From Symsagittifera roscoffensis (lineage: Eukaryota > Xenacoelomorpha > Acoela > Convolutidae), in the NCBI RefSeq assembly GCF_963678635.1, contig NW_026971327.1:64001-126378 (forward strand): a stretch of 62,378 nucleotides of DNA. The letters are read 5' to 3'. The notes under the pieces were generated by a model that was given only the letters and a program-made list of their open reading frames with translations, ran no database searches and was not told the DNA's origin. The number at the start of each line of letters is the position of its first letter. Within the stretch, counting starts at the first letter, position 1. Shown here one piece after another: positions 1-9,025 of this stretch. Both the position numbers and the translations under genes were made by a program.

Positions 1-75
1 ATCGAAGAACTTTACTATCTACTCAAAAATCAGCAATTTCTCATTGATTACATACAAAAAATTCAATTAACTTGA
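1..75 (+). CDS. C-terminal end of a gene B copy (cut by window edge)
   Basis: These 24 codons and a TGA stop match the last part of the two complete gene B copies at 5016-5570 and 10752-11306, with a few substitutions. The 5' part lies outside the window. It shows that the tandem array of units continues to the left. Function unknown; see the complete copies. Confidence 0.75.
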   Translation: MEELYYLLKNQQFLIDYIQKIQLT

Positions 76-233
76 TGAAAAAAGTTGCAGAGATGTTACT
101 TTAATTAATTTTCTTTCTGTTGTTACTTATGTCAGCAAATTTTTATATTTTTCCTTCAAACAACTTTTGTTCATTTATTTTTGCAATTGCTTTTGTGTAT
201 ATTTTTAATTATTTGGAAGATTTACGTCCTTAA
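75..233 (+). pseudogene. Membrane microprotein, copy 1, with a nonsense codon
   Basis: This is the first of six copies of a short reading frame described at 5570-5728. The ATG at 75 overlaps the TGA of the preceding gene B copy (TGATGA), and an inner in-frame ATG is at 93. Codon 4 counted from the inner ATG is TAA where the other copies have TTA or TTT, so this copy is interrupted by one substitution. The rest of the frame, including the end that reads YLEDLRP, is kept. Confidence 0.5.
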
Positions 234-245
234 AAGGGTCTTCTG

Positions 246-419
246 ATTGGATACGACAACTAGAACAAAAATGAATTTTTTGTGATTGGAAACGACAATA
301 CCCAAAATGGAGCTTTGTTTCCGATTGGACACGACTTTTATCCAAGAATCCCATAAAAGGAAGCCGAAATCTGATTGGGCACGACTACAATCCAAATAAG
401 GAAAATCCATTCTGATTGG
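246..419. promoter_or_regulatory. CCAAT-box array upstream of gene A copy 1
   Basis: Five ATTGG cores (CCAAT on the minus strand) start at 246, 285, 325, 375 and 415, so spacing is 39, 40, 50 and 40 bp. The first four sit in the context GATTGGNNACGAC, the last in CTGATTGGTT. CTGATTGG fits the NF-Y consensus. The array lies about 190 bp before the gene A start and directly after the microprotein stop. NF-Y binding is inferred from the motif alone. Confidence 0.6.
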
Positions 420-607
420 TTAAAACCACACATTCCAGTTGAAGGTACCCCTAACTCCTTACTAAAAATCATTTTATTTTCAACTTAACTGCCGTCAACT
501 ACCTCCTCTCTCAGCTCTAAATACAATAATTTCAACTTAACCACAGTGAACTTTCACCCTCAACTGTAAATCTTGTTTTTACTCATTAACTCAACTTATT
601 GCTCAAA

Positions 608-1096
608 ATGATCTTCTCAGTACAAAACAACAACCTTATGTTCTCGGTGGAATTTTCGGCTGATTTAGTACAAATCCAAGTGCGAGAAATAGTCTGTGGA
701 GTTTTTCTGGCACGAATGGACATCCCAATCCAAGTCTGGCATATGGTGGAAGTGATGCGAAGGGATTTCAACGAACATCATATCACACAAGTACCCCCTA
801 CAGAGAATCAACTTGGAGAAATGCAAATGATGGAGGAAGTGTCCGAGCATGTGGGAATGAACTACCCCGAAATTCCTGACTCTAGATATGTGGCTCAACC
901 ATTCGACGATTTCCTCTTTCCTTGGGAAGAGGTATCTGTGGACAACCCAATTACAATCGAAGAGGATGATGGGTTCTCTGAGCCAAGAACTCCAGTCAGC
1001 GAACCACCAGTGATGGAGGCAAGACCAGCTTTGCGCTCCATTGAGAACTTGCAAAGTTTTGAGAACTCAGCTGCTCGACAGCTCTTTGATTTGTAA
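608..1096 (+). CDS. Gene A copy 1: 162-aa protein of unknown function, possible PC4-like fold
   Basis: I do not recognise this protein by name. The start is the ATG at 608 in the context CTCAAAATG, shared by all copies; a frame opening at 599 would need a TTG start. Residues 1-60 are predicted beta strands (FSVEFSADLVQIQVRE) followed by a segment ending in VWHMVEVMRRDF, an order like the PC4/Sub1 domain (strands, then a Trp-bearing helix). Residues 70-162 are acidic and low in complexity (PWEE, TIEEDD, many Pro and Ser) and look disordered. There is no intron in the frame. AATAAA overlaps the stop and may be the polyadenylation signal. Three nearly identical copies in the window all keep an open frame, which suggests selection. 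The PC4 comparison is an inference from strand pattern and a few residues. Confidence 0.6.
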   Translation: MIFSVQNNNLMFSVEFSADLVQIQVREIVCGVFLARMDIPIQVWHMVEVMRRDFNEHHITQVPPTENQLGEMQMMEEVSEHVGMNYPEIPDSRYVAQPFDDFLFPWEEVSVDNPITIEEDDGFSEPRTPVSEPPVMEARPALRSIENLQSFENSAARQLFDL

Positions 1097-1259
1097 ATAA
1101 ATTGGTTACTCTCTTGTGCCTTGTAATTTAAATTCTTTGTATCTAGAAATTTTATTTTCAAGAGATAGGAGCAAAGAGATCATAGAAAAGTTTATTGGGA
1201 AATTTCAAAGGTAAAATTTTGTTAAGAATGAAACTAATTGAGCGTCTGGTAAACTGTTC

Positions 1260-1960
1260 TATAAAATTTTGTTAGAAAGATGGCAAAAAATATTAAACCA
1301 ATTTTTGCAAGCATGTTAAAAACTTTACTTTAATTTTTTCACCATGCAAAATTTTTCATAAATTTTTGCCTACTTGTTAAAAAAATTAAAGAAAATCTCG
1401 CAAATTAAGAAAAATTTCATTAAATATTTTCGCATTTTAAAGAAAACTGAAAAAGTATTTTCTTGCACTGTCAATAATTAAATAAAATGAAAATCTTTGT
1501 TTTAATTTTGATCATAAAAAAAAAATCTCTTTTTTGCATGTATTTTGATCAAAAAAATTGGCAAAACAATGTATTAAGATAGGGAATAGTACTCAAAGTC
1601 AGCAATTATGAAACATTTTTAGCATTAATTTAACAAGGTATTACAATAAAAATTTGCCATTTTTGCAAATGAATATGAAAAAATAAGTTAGATTTTTGCG
1701 TTTGTTTTCAAAAAAACCACAAAAAAACTTGCATCTAACACAAAAAATTGTTGAAAATTTTTGCACACTTGTTGAAAAAACCAAAACAGTTTTTGCATCC
1801 TGTAAAAAAGTTTAATTAAATTTTTGCAAACATGTTGAAAAAATCAAACCAAAATTTGCATCTTGCGAAAAAACTCTGAGTTATTTTTTGAACACGTTTT
1901 GAAAATTGCAAACTTGTTTGTTGAAAAAACTTTTGATATAAATAAAAACAAGTTTGACAA
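1260..1960. repeat. Degenerate T-rich short tandem repeat block, unit 1
   Basis: Loosely repeated units of about 35 bp carry the core TTTTTGCA followed by CTTGTTGAAAAAA and variants on the plus strand. The block is repeated in the other two units near 6755-7460 and 12490-13210, and related, better preserved versions lie at 8595-8830 and 14660-15010. No coding potential seen. Confidence 0.6.
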
Positions 1961-1995
1961 GATTTTTATAAACAAATATTCAACTATTAATAGAA

Positions 1996-2165
1996 AAATT
2001 GATACGCTACTATTTACAGTACCATAACCATCAATGAAACAATCAACAATTTGCAACAAATCAGTCTCATACTTTGAGTTTTGAACTTTTCGAATCCTTT
2101 CCAAAAAAGCTGATTCAAGAGTCTGAGTGGAGGCAAGTTCCTGATCAGAAATGAAAAAATTGCAG
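1996..2165 (-). pseudogene. 3' fragment of gene G, unit 1
   Basis: On the minus strand this matches the C-terminal third of gene G (15116-15703): the shared stretch includes ASTQTL, RIRK, QNSKYE and DCFIDGYG. The upstream coding part is missing, and the frame runs out a few codons after DGYGTVN. The fragment joins directly to the membrane microprotein at 2168 on the other strand, so it marks an old rearrangement junction. Confidence 0.6.
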
Positions 2166-2167
2166 AG

Positions 2168-2308
2168 ATGCTACTTTTATTAATTTTCCTTCTTTTGTTA
2201 CTTATATCGGCAATATTTCTTATTTTTACAGCAAACAAATTTTGGTTACCTATTTTTGCGATTGCTTTTGTGTATTATTTTACTTATTTGGAAGATTTAA
2301 GTCCTTAA
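2168..2308 (+). CDS. Membrane microprotein, A' type, copy 1 (46 aa)
   Basis: A 46-codon frame plus TAA encodes two hydrophobic helices (starts MLLLLIF; second helix around IFAIAFVYYF) and ends TYLEDLSP. It aligns without gaps to the microprotein at 5588-5728, although the DNA has diverged, and the differences are mostly silent or swap hydrophobic residues. It precedes a CCAAT array and gene A', just as the other type precedes gene A. Expression is not shown by the sequence; conservation of frame across two paralogous families is the main evidence. Confidence 0.5.
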   Translation: MLLLLIFLLLLLISAIFLIFTANKFWLPIFAIAFVYYFTYLEDLSP

Positions 2309-2319
2309 AAATTTCTCTG

Positions 2320-2494
2320 ATTGGATACGATAACTAGAACAGAAGTGAACATTTTTGTGATTGAAAAGGACAATAATCAAAATGGAGCTTTGTTTCCGAT
2401 TGGACACGACTTTTATCCATGAACGCAATAAAAGGAAGCTGAAATCTGATTGGACACGACTAGAATCCAAATAAAAAAAATCAATTCTGATTGG
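2320..2494. promoter_or_regulatory. CCAAT-box array upstream of gene A' copy 1
   Basis: ATTGG cores start at 2320, 2399, 2449 and 2490. A fifth site near 2360 is degraded to ATTGA. The arrangement is the diverged counterpart of the array at 246-419. Confidence 0.5.
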
Positions 2495-2620
2495 TCAAAC
2501 CCACACAGTCGAGTTGAAGGTAACCCTAACTCCTATCTAAAAATCATTTTATTTTCAACTAAACCGCCGTCCACTACCTCCTCTCTCAGCTCTAAACATC
2601 CTAATTTCAACTTATTTTTT

Positions 2621-2667
2621 GTAAGGTTCCCGCTCCTCTCAGTTCTTTCTTGTTTTTGCTCTTTTAG
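2621..2667 (+). other. Probable 47-bp intron in the 5' leader of gene A' copy 1
   Basis: GTAAGGTT at the left edge and TTGCTCTTTTAG at the right edge are good donor and acceptor sites, ending 17 bp before the conserved ATG at 2685. The same 47-bp interval is present at 8114-8160 and 13854-13900. Gene A lacks it. A length of 47 bp is typical of Caenorhabditis introns. Confidence 0.55.
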
Positions 2668-2684
2668 TCATGTTATTGCTCAAA

Positions 2685-3053
2685 ATGACCTTCTCAGTGC
2701 AAAACAGCAACCTCATATACTCTGTAGAATTTTCGCCTAATCTAGTACAAATTCAAGTGCGAGAAACAGTCTCTGGAGTTTTTCTGGCACGAATGGACAT
2801 CCCAATCCAAGTCTGGCACATGGTGGAAGTGATGCGAAGGGATTTCAACGAACATCATATGATGCAAGTTCCCATCACAGAGAACCAACTTGGAACAATG
2901 CAAATGATGGGGGAAGTTTCTGATCATGTGGGAATGAACTATCCCGAGATTCCGGACTCAAGATTTGTGGCTCAACTATCTCAAATTATCTCAAGTCTCC
3001 TAGTAAATTTAGTAAATTGGCTCAACTATCTCAAATTATCTCAAATCTCCTAG
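2685..3053 (+). pseudogene. Gene A' copy 1, truncated
   Basis: A' is a diverged paralogue of gene A, recognisable over its whole N-terminal domain (LVQIQVRE, DIPIQVWHMVEVMRRDF). In this copy homology stops at about 2973, inside the equivalent of the segment after VAQ, where the DNA switches to a short repeat containing CTCAACTATCTCAAATTATC. The remaining codons to 3053 come from that repeat. The acidic tail is lost. An ATG at 2670 is also in frame, but 2685 matches the other copies. Confidence 0.65.
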
Positions 3054-3095
3054 TAAACTTGAGATAGTAAAATTATCTCAAATCTCCTAAGGAAT
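2973..3095. repeat. Short tandem repeat at the A' truncation point
   Basis: About 50-bp units containing CTCAACTATCTCAAATTATC and TCTCCTAGTAAA are repeated twice, with a third partial, partly inverted copy. The repeat coincides with the break in A' and with one end of the long inverted repeat, suggesting it served as a recombination site. Confidence 0.55.
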
Positions 3096-4904
3096 AAATT
3101 GAGTTTCTATCTCATTTTAGCATTTTCTCAGTTTCTGCTTCATCTACTATCTACCAAATGAATCCAATTAAAGCAAATTTTTACTTGAAAAATGAATTTT
3201 AGATGGAAAAATGTATCGTTTCAACGAACGTTCAATAATCCAAAGCTGAATTAATACCATAAATCCTTTACTAAAAAGCTTTAAAGAGTTTTCTCAACCT
3301 CATAACTGTATAATGCTGTTTTAAATCTGAATTTCTCTTTTAGACTAAATTTTTAGTTGGAATGATGTATATCATTATCTTGAAACTTTCAAAGTTTAGC
3401 CAAATATACATTTTTTCCAGGTCATTTATCAATTTCTTTTCTGAAATCATCAAAAAATTAATAGACTAACATAATTCTTAATAAGTCAAACCACATTATC
3501 TGCTTAAAAAGCTCTGCTCTATGAACACTTTTACAAGCACTAAACAAGGAAAACTTTAAAATAGTAACTACAAAAAACCTTTCAATTAGTTGATGTTTTC
3601 CAAATATCCAAGTTTTACAATTTTTAGGCGAATACTTAAATACTCATTAGCATATGTTATGCACTTTACTACAAATTTATCACAACAAAGTCTCCGCAAG
3701 CTTGCAACCACGGGATTTTTTACTGTTGATTAAAAGTTTTCGGATCGAGTTCCATGGAAAGCTTCACGACGATTTGAACTCGATTTTTGCTGTCTTTAAC
3801 ATCAATCAAAACCTTTGAATAAAAAAATAAATGACAGTTCAGGTAATGTAATGAAAACACTGTATAATTACTGACTAGATTTGTTACAATTGCTGAGACT
3901 TTTCAGATTCGGTAAAAACTAATAATCATAGTAATTTCTAAGTTTTTCAAAAAAAAAAAAACTTAAAAATTTTACCTTCTCCTGAAGTGTGTTTGCAGTC
4001 TGCTGAGCACATAATTCAATATTAGGCTGAGAATGGTTCTTCATGAAATGATTAGCGAGTTCCTCGCTGCTATAAGTATAAAAATTACAGTTAGAACACT
4101 TCAAAACACCACATGTTCTACGATGTCTTGATGCATCTTTGTGAGTGTATTCCCTGCCACATTCAAGACATGCAACTCTTTCGTTACTTTTGAGTGAAGA
4201 CATCTCAATAGTAATGAAAAATTAAATGGGAGATTTAAAATGTACCAAATTTTTAGACAAGGTGAGTTGAATAGCCTCAAAAAATGAATAAAAGTAAATA
4301 AAAACAGCAAACTTATTAACCAATTGTTTTCAACGAAAAGAAAATCAGAGTGGATATGCTATTTAGCCTAGCTGAAATAAAAATCATCCAATCTAACCAT
4401 GGAGTTTTTAAAAGTATCAACCAATCAGAATCGAGCATTAATTACAAGGAAACTTTTATCTTTTCTGATATCAACCAATCAGAATTGAGCTTCAATAGTC
4501 ATGTAATTTTCAACAAATTCAAGTCAACCTATCAGAATTGAGCTTCAAAAGTCATGAAAATTTCAAAAAGTTTAATGTCAACCAATCAGAGTTGATCTCT
4601 TCTTCTCATGAATTTTCAACAATTTTTTTAAAATTTGTAGATTTTGAGGATACTTTCACAGACATTATTTGTGTTAATAACCAATCAGAATGAAGTAATC
4701 ACAGATTTTAAAAAACTTTGTAGATCAGAACCAGACTATGTTTATGAAACTTCTTAATCAATAAATTTTATTGAATTTTTCCAACATAACTAAGGTTTGA
4801 AATTTGATACCCTAGTGGGATAAATGAGATTTCTTGTCTAGTTTATATTGTTTTTTCGATATTCAATTCAAACTTTGAAATTTCGATCAAAATTTTTTCG
4901 TGGT
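3063..4904. repeat. Long inverted repeat, left arm
   Basis: The segment from the truncated A' through gene D and its CCAAT array reappears reverse-complemented at about 17458-19345. The arm is about 1.85 kb with high similarity. It contains the last codons of gene F near 4847-4904 as a remnant, so the inverted duplication ran into the end of F. Unit 2 (9411-10640) has part of the same sequence in direct orientation. Confidence 0.75.
3720..4203 (-). CDS. Gene D copy 1: two-exon protein with C2HC and C2H2 zinc fingers
   Basis: Exon 1 is 3976-4203 (76 codons) and exon 2 is 3720-3812 (30 codons plus TAA); both junctions fall between codons. The 163-bp intron has GTAAAATT at the donor and TATTCAAAG at the acceptor. 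Exon 1 encodes CLECGREYTHKDASRHRRTC, a C-x2-C...H-x3-C finger, then CSNCNFYTYSSEELANHF..NH, a C-x2-C-x12-H-x4-H finger. Exon 2 (VLIDVKDSKNRVQIVVKLSM) is short and strand-like. Predicted total is 106 aa. The fingers suggest nucleic-acid binding. The gene is divergent from gene B, with an array of CCAAT boxes between them. No specific family recognised. Confidence 0.6.
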
Positions 4905-4959
4905 AATGACGTCATTCCTTCAAAATTTCTAGAATTTTCCAGAAAAAATTTCAACCAAT
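4388..4959. promoter_or_regulatory. CCAAT-box array shared by divergent genes D and B, unit 1
   Basis: CCAAT cores start at 4388, 4421, 4475, 4582, 4681 and 4955, and a degraded CCTATCAG is at 4528. Most read AACCAATCAGAA. The interval 4421-4582 has near-constant steps of 53-54 bp. The array lies between the D start (4203, minus) and the B start (5016, plus), so it probably drives both. NF-Y-type binding is inferred. Confidence 0.6.
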
Positions 4960-5015
4960 CAGAACTAAGCAGTTTGTAGACATAATTTTGGATCCAAAAT
5001 ATTCATTTTTGAAGA

Positions 5016-5570
5016 ATGTCAATTAAAAAGCATTTGAACTTCCTTGAATTACTCTACAGGAAGAAAAGAAAATATTCCGTGTACTTTTTTGATAATTTTT
5101 TGGACGTCTTTATTGTACAAAATAGAGTTATCCGACTAAGTAAAGGTCTCTTCAGAGAAACTTACTCAATCAAAGAGTTTACTTTTGATTCACATATTGC
5201 GTATCAAAGTTTTAAACTTACGGCTGAATTACACCTCACAAGGAAAGAAATTTTGTTTATTCTCGAGAATTTGAAATTGATCAAAAAATTTTACGATAAT
5301 ATATCAAAAACTCTTTTTATCCCCTATCCAAATCCCAAAAATGTAAAAATACCTCAGCAAAGTTCTTTATTCCTTCATTTCTTTAAAGATTTTCAAAGTT
5401 CAAAATCCTGCTTGATTCGGTTTGGAATCAGATTTCCAGAAGTCTGCTTTGAAAAATTCGTCAACTTTGAGTTATCTTCCCAAATTTACATCAAAATCAA
5501 AGAACTTGACTATCTACTCAAAAATCAGCAATTTTTCTTTGATTACATACAAAAAATTCAATTAATTTGA
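5016..5570 (+). CDS. Gene B copy 1: 184-aa protein, unknown, possibly two PC4-like domains
   Basis: A single open frame from the ATG at 5016 to TGA at 5568-5570. The protein is basic, rich in Phe, Ile, Leu and Lys, with no signal peptide. It can be split in two similar halves: residues about 20-95 have strands followed by FKLTAELHLTRKEILFILEN, and residues about 110-180 have strands followed by FELSSQIYIKIKELDYLL. Each half therefore ends in a strand plus an amphipathic helix as in PC4/Sub1. This is inferred from the pattern, not from a search. The second copy (10752-11306) also keeps an intact frame. The stop overlaps the start of the membrane microprotein frame. Confidence 0.55.
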   Translation: MSIKKHLNFLELLYRKKRKYSVYFFDNFLDVFIVQNRVIRLSKGLFRETYSIKEFTFDSHIAYQSFKLTAELHLTRKEILFILENLKLIKKFYDNISKTLFIPYPNPKNVKIPQQSSLFLHFFKDFQSSKSCLIRFGIRFPEVCFEKFVNFELSSQIYIKIKELDYLLKNQQFFFDYIQKIQLI

Positions 5571-5728
5571 TGAAAAAAGTTGCAGAGATGTTACTTTTAT
5601 TAATTTTCTTTCTGTTGTTACTTATGTCAGCAAAATTTTATATTTTTCCTTCAAACAACTTTTGTTCATTTATTTTTGCAATTGCTTTTGTGTATATTTT
5701 TACTTATTTGGAAGATTTACGTCCTTAA
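5570..5728 (+). CDS. Membrane microprotein, B-linked, copy 2 (52 or 46 aa)
   Basis: The frame begins at an ATG at 5570 that overlaps the gene B stop as TGATGA, or at the inner ATG at 5588; both share the frame and end at TAA 5726-5728. From 5570 the N-terminus is MKKVAEM followed by a run of Leu, Ile and Phe, like a signal anchor. A second hydrophobic segment (FIFAIAFVYIFTYL) follows a short polar loop (PSNN), and the tail is EDLRP. Two membrane helices in a hairpin are likely. Intact counterparts at 2168, 7666 and 11306 keep the frame despite DNA divergence. It may be read by reinitiation after gene B, or from its own transcript. Confidence 0.5.
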   Translation: MKKVAEMLLLLIFFLLLLMSAKFYIFPSNNFCSFIFAIAFVYIFTYLEDLRP

Positions 5729-5740
5729 AAGGGTCTTCTG

Positions 5741-5914
5741 ATTGGATACGACAACTAGAACAAAAATGAATTTTTTGTGATTGGAAACGACAATACCCAA
5801 AATGGAGCTTTGTTTCCGATTGGACACGACTTTTATCCAAGAATCCCATAAAAGGAAGCCGAAATCTGATTGGACACGACTACAATCCAAATAAGGAAAA
5901 TCCATTCTGATTGG
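5741..5914. promoter_or_regulatory. CCAAT-box array upstream of gene A copy 2
   Basis: The five ATTGG sites of the unit 1 array are kept at the same spacing, shifted by 5495 bp, with only single-base changes between them. Confidence 0.6.
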
Positions 5915-6102
5915 TTAAAACCACACATTCCAGTTGAAGGTACCCCTAATTCCTAACTAAAAATCATTTTATTTTCAACTTAACTACCGTCAACTACCTC
6001 CTCTCTCAGCTCTAAATACAATAATTTCAACTTAACCACAGTGAACTTTCACCCTCAACTGTAAATCTTGTTTTTACTCATTAACTCAACTTATTGCTCA
6101 AA

Positions 6103-6591
6103 ATGATCTACTCAGTACAAAACAACAACCTTATGTTCTCGGTGGAATTTTCGGCTGATTTAGTACAAATCCAAGTGCGAGAAATAGTCTGTGGAGTTTT
6201 TCTGGCACGAATGGACATCCCAATCCAAGTCTGGCATATGGTGGAAGTGATGCGAAGGGATTTCAACGAACATCATATCACACAAGTACCCCTTACAGAG
6301 AATCAACTTGGAGAAATGCAAATGATGGAGGAAGTGTCCGAGCATGTGGGAATGAACTACCCCGAAATTCCTGACTCTAGATATGTGGCTCAACCATTCG
6401 ACGATTTCCTCTTTCCTTGGGAAGAGGGATCTGTGGACAACCCAATTACAATCGAAGAGGATGAGGGGTTCTCTGAGCCAAGAACTCCAGTCAGCGAACC
6501 ACCAGTGATGGAGGCAAGACCAGCTTTGCGCTCCATTGAGAACTTGCAAAGTTTTGAGAACTCAGCTGCTCGACAGCTCTTTGATTTGTAA
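6103..6591 (+). CDS. Gene A copy 2: 162-aa protein, possible PC4-like fold
   Basis: This is nearly identical to copy 1 at 608-1096, with a few amino acid changes (for example Tyr for Phe at residue 3, Leu for Pro in the QVPxTENQ segment). The frame is intact from the ATG in CTCAAAATG to TAA. The N-terminal strand-rich domain with VWHMVEVM and the acidic tail are both complete. Function unknown. Confidence 0.6.
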   Translation: MIYSVQNNNLMFSVEFSADLVQIQVREIVCGVFLARMDIPIQVWHMVEVMRRDFNEHHITQVPLTENQLGEMQMMEEVSEHVGMNYPEIPDSRYVAQPFDDFLFPWEEGSVDNPITIEEDEGFSEPRTPVSEPPVMEARPALRSIENLQSFENSAARQLFDL

Positions 6592-6754
6592 ATAAATTGG
6601 TTACTATCTTGTGCCTTGTAATTTAATTTCTTTGTATCTAGAAATTTTATTTTCAAAAGATAGGAGCAAAGAGATCATAGAAAAGTTTATTGGGAAATTT
6701 CAAAGGTAAAATTTTGTTAAGAATGAAACTAATTGAGCATCTGGTAAACTGTTC

Positions 6755-7460
6755 TTTAAAATTTTGTTAGAAAGATGGCAAAAAATATTAAACCAATTTT
6801 TGCAAGAATGTTAAAAACTTTACATTAATTTTTGCACCATGCAAAATTTTTCATAAATTTTTGCCTACTTGTTAAAAAAATTGAAGAAAATCTCGCAAAT
6901 TAAGAAAAATTTCATTAAATTTTTTCGCATTTTAAAGAAAACTGAAAAAGTATTTTCTTGCACTGTTAATAATTAAATAAAATGAAAATCTTTGTTTTAA
7001 TTTTGATCATAAAAAAAAAAATCTCTTTTTTGCATGTATTTTGATCAAAAATATTGGAAAAACAATGTATTAAGATAGGGAATAGTACTCAAAGTCAGCA
7101 ATTATGAAAAATTTTTAGCATTAATTTAACAAGTTTTTACAATAAAAATTTGCCCTTTTTGCAAATGAATAAGAAAAATTAAGTTAGATTTTTGAATTTG
7201 TTTTCAAAAAAAAACCACAAAAAAACTTGCATCTAACACAAAAATTTGTTGAAAATTTTAGCACACTTGTTGAAAAAACCAAAACAGTTTTTGCATCCTG
7301 TGAAAAAGTTTAATTAAATTTTTGCAAACATGTTGAAAAAATCAAACCAAAATTTGCATCTTGCGAAAAAACTCTGAGTTAATTTTTGCACACGTTTTGA
7401 AAATTGCAAACTTGTTTGTTGAAAAAACTTTTGATTTAAATAAAAACAAGTTTGACAAGA
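6755..7460. repeat. Degenerate T-rich short tandem repeat block, unit 2
   Basis: Copy of the block at 1260-1960, with scattered substitutions and small indels in the A/T runs. No gene seen. Confidence 0.55.
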
Positions 7461-7499
7461 TTTTTATAAACAAATATTCAACTATTAATAGAAAAATTG

Positions 7500-7663
7500 A
7501 TACGCTACTATTTACAGTACCATAACCATCAATGAAACAATCAACAATTTGCAACAAATCAGTCTCATACTTTGAGTTTTGAACTTTTCGAATCCTTTCC
7601 AAAAAAGCTGATTCAAGAGTCTGAGTGGAGGCAAGTTCCTGATCAGAAATGAAAAAATTGCAG
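7500..7663 (-). pseudogene. 3' fragment of gene G, unit 2
   Basis: Near-identical to the fragment at 1996-2165. It again carries only the C-terminal segment of gene G and abuts the microprotein on the other strand. Confidence 0.6.
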
Positions 7664-7665
7664 AG

Positions 7666-7806
7666 ATGCTACTTTTATTAATTTTCCTTCTTTTGTTATT
7701 TATATCGGCAATATTTCTTATTTTTACAGCAAACAACTTTTGGTTACTTAGTTTTGCGATTGCTTTTGTGTATTATTTTACTTATTTGGAAGATTTAAGT
7801 CCTTAA
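7666..7806 (+). CDS. Membrane microprotein, A' type, copy 2 (46 aa)
   Basis: Intact 46-codon frame with two hydrophobic helices, ending TYLEDLSP then TAA. It differs from the 2168-2308 copy by a few residues, and no stop is introduced. Confidence 0.5.
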   Translation: MLLLLIFLLLLFISAIFLIFTANNFWLLSFAIAFVYYFTYLEDLSP

Positions 7807-7817
7807 AAATTTCTCTG

Positions 7818-7987
7818 ATTGGATAACTAGAACAGAAGTGAACATTTTTGTGATTGAAAAGGACAATAATCAAAATGGAGCTTTGTTTCCGATTGGACAC
7901 GACTTTTATCCAAGAACGCAAAAAAAGGAAGCTGAAATCTGATTGGACACGACTACAACCCAAATAAAAAAAATCAATTCTGATTGG
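7818..7987. promoter_or_regulatory. CCAAT-box array upstream of gene A' copy 2
   Basis: ATTGG cores start at 7818, 7892, 7942 and 7983; the second of the original five sites is again degraded to ATTGA. A short deletion removes the ATACG part next to the first site. Confidence 0.5.
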
Positions 7988-8113
7988 TCAAACCCACACA
8001 GTCGAGTTGAAGGTAACCCTAACTCCTATCTAAAAATCATTTTATTTTCAACTAAACCGCCGTCCACTACCTCCTCTCTCAGCTCTAAACATCCTAATTT
8101 CAACTTATTTTTT

Positions 8114-8160
8114 GTAAGGTTCCCGCTCCTCTCAGTTCTTTCTTGTTTTTGCTCTTTTAG
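8114..8160 (+). other. Probable 47-bp leader intron of gene A' copy 2
   Basis: Same GTAAGG donor and CTCTTTTAG acceptor as at 2621-2667, again ending 17 bp before the ATG. Confidence 0.5.
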
Positions 8161-8177
8161 TCATCCTATTGCTCAAA

Positions 8178-8654
8178 ATGACCTTCTCAGTGCAAAACAG
8201 CAACCTCATGTACTCTGTAGAATTTTCGCCTAATCTAGTACAAATTCAAGTGCGAGAAACAGTCTCTGGAGTTTTTCTGGCACAAATGGACATCCCAATC
8301 CAAGTCTGGCACATGGTGGAAGTGATGCGAAGGGATTTCAACGAACATCATATGATGCAAGTTCCCATCACAGAGAACCAACTTGGAACAATGCAAATGA
8401 TGGGGGAAGTTTCTGATCATGTGGGAATGAACTATCCCGAGATTCCGGACTCAAGATTTGTGGCTCAACCAGTCGACGACTTCCTCTTTCCTTGGGAGGA
8501 GGAAGGATCAGTCGAAAACCCCATCACAATAGATGAAGATGAGGGATTCTCAGAAACAATGACGCCTCCAGCTCCACAACAACCACCAGCAATGGAACCT
8601 CGCATTTTATCGAAAAAAAATAAAACATTTTTCGCATTTGTAGTGAAAAAGTGA
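8178..8654 (+). pseudogene. Gene A' copy 2, tail replaced by short repeat
   Basis: The N-terminal domain and most of the acidic tail (PWEEEGS, TIDEDEGFSE, PPAPQQPP) are present. Homology to A' copy 3 ends near 8600, after AMEP. The remaining 18 codons derive from a 35-bp repeat containing AAAACATTTTTCGCATTTG. It still has an open frame of 158 codons, so a protein with an altered C-terminus cannot be excluded. Confidence 0.6.
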
Positions 8655-8830
8655 AACACTTTTTGCATCTTGTTAAAAAAAGTAAAACACTTTTTGCATC
8701 TTCTCAAAAAAGTTGAAACACTTTTCGCATTATGTCAAAAAAATTGAAACACTTTTTACAACTTGTTAAAAAAATTGAAATGTTTTCGCAACTTTTTGAA
8801 AATCAAAACAAATATTACATCTTTCTTACA
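8595..8830. repeat. 35-bp tandem repeat (CACTTTTTGCAT type)
   Basis: About six units with core ACACTTTTTGCATCTTGTTAAAAAAA and variants (long spelling divided: ACACTTTTTGCAT then CTTGTTAAAAA). It belongs to the same family as 14660-15010 and marks the break in A' copy 2. Confidence 0.6.
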
Positions 8831-9025
8831 TGTTTGAAAATTTTTTTGCAAATATTTTTGACAACGGTGATTTTTTTTCGGTAATTAATGTTAACTTTGT
8901 AAACATATGAGAGAAAATAGATGGAATATCAGAATTTTTTTAATGAAAAATTGACATGATCACTATTTACAAATCCATAACCATCAATAAAACAGTCAAT
9001 TATTTTTAACAAATCATGTTCATAT

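Noticed and set aside
665-1161. Minus-strand frames opposite gene A (129 and 88 codons)
   Set aside because: They are antisense shadows of a duplicated, conserved gene; they follow the sense codon constraints and have no start context or homologue.
3961-4203. Gene D as a single-exon protein ending in a Phe-rich tail
   Set aside because: The Phe run comes from intron sequence; a good donor follows GAGAAG, and exon 2 keeps the frame in all three copies.
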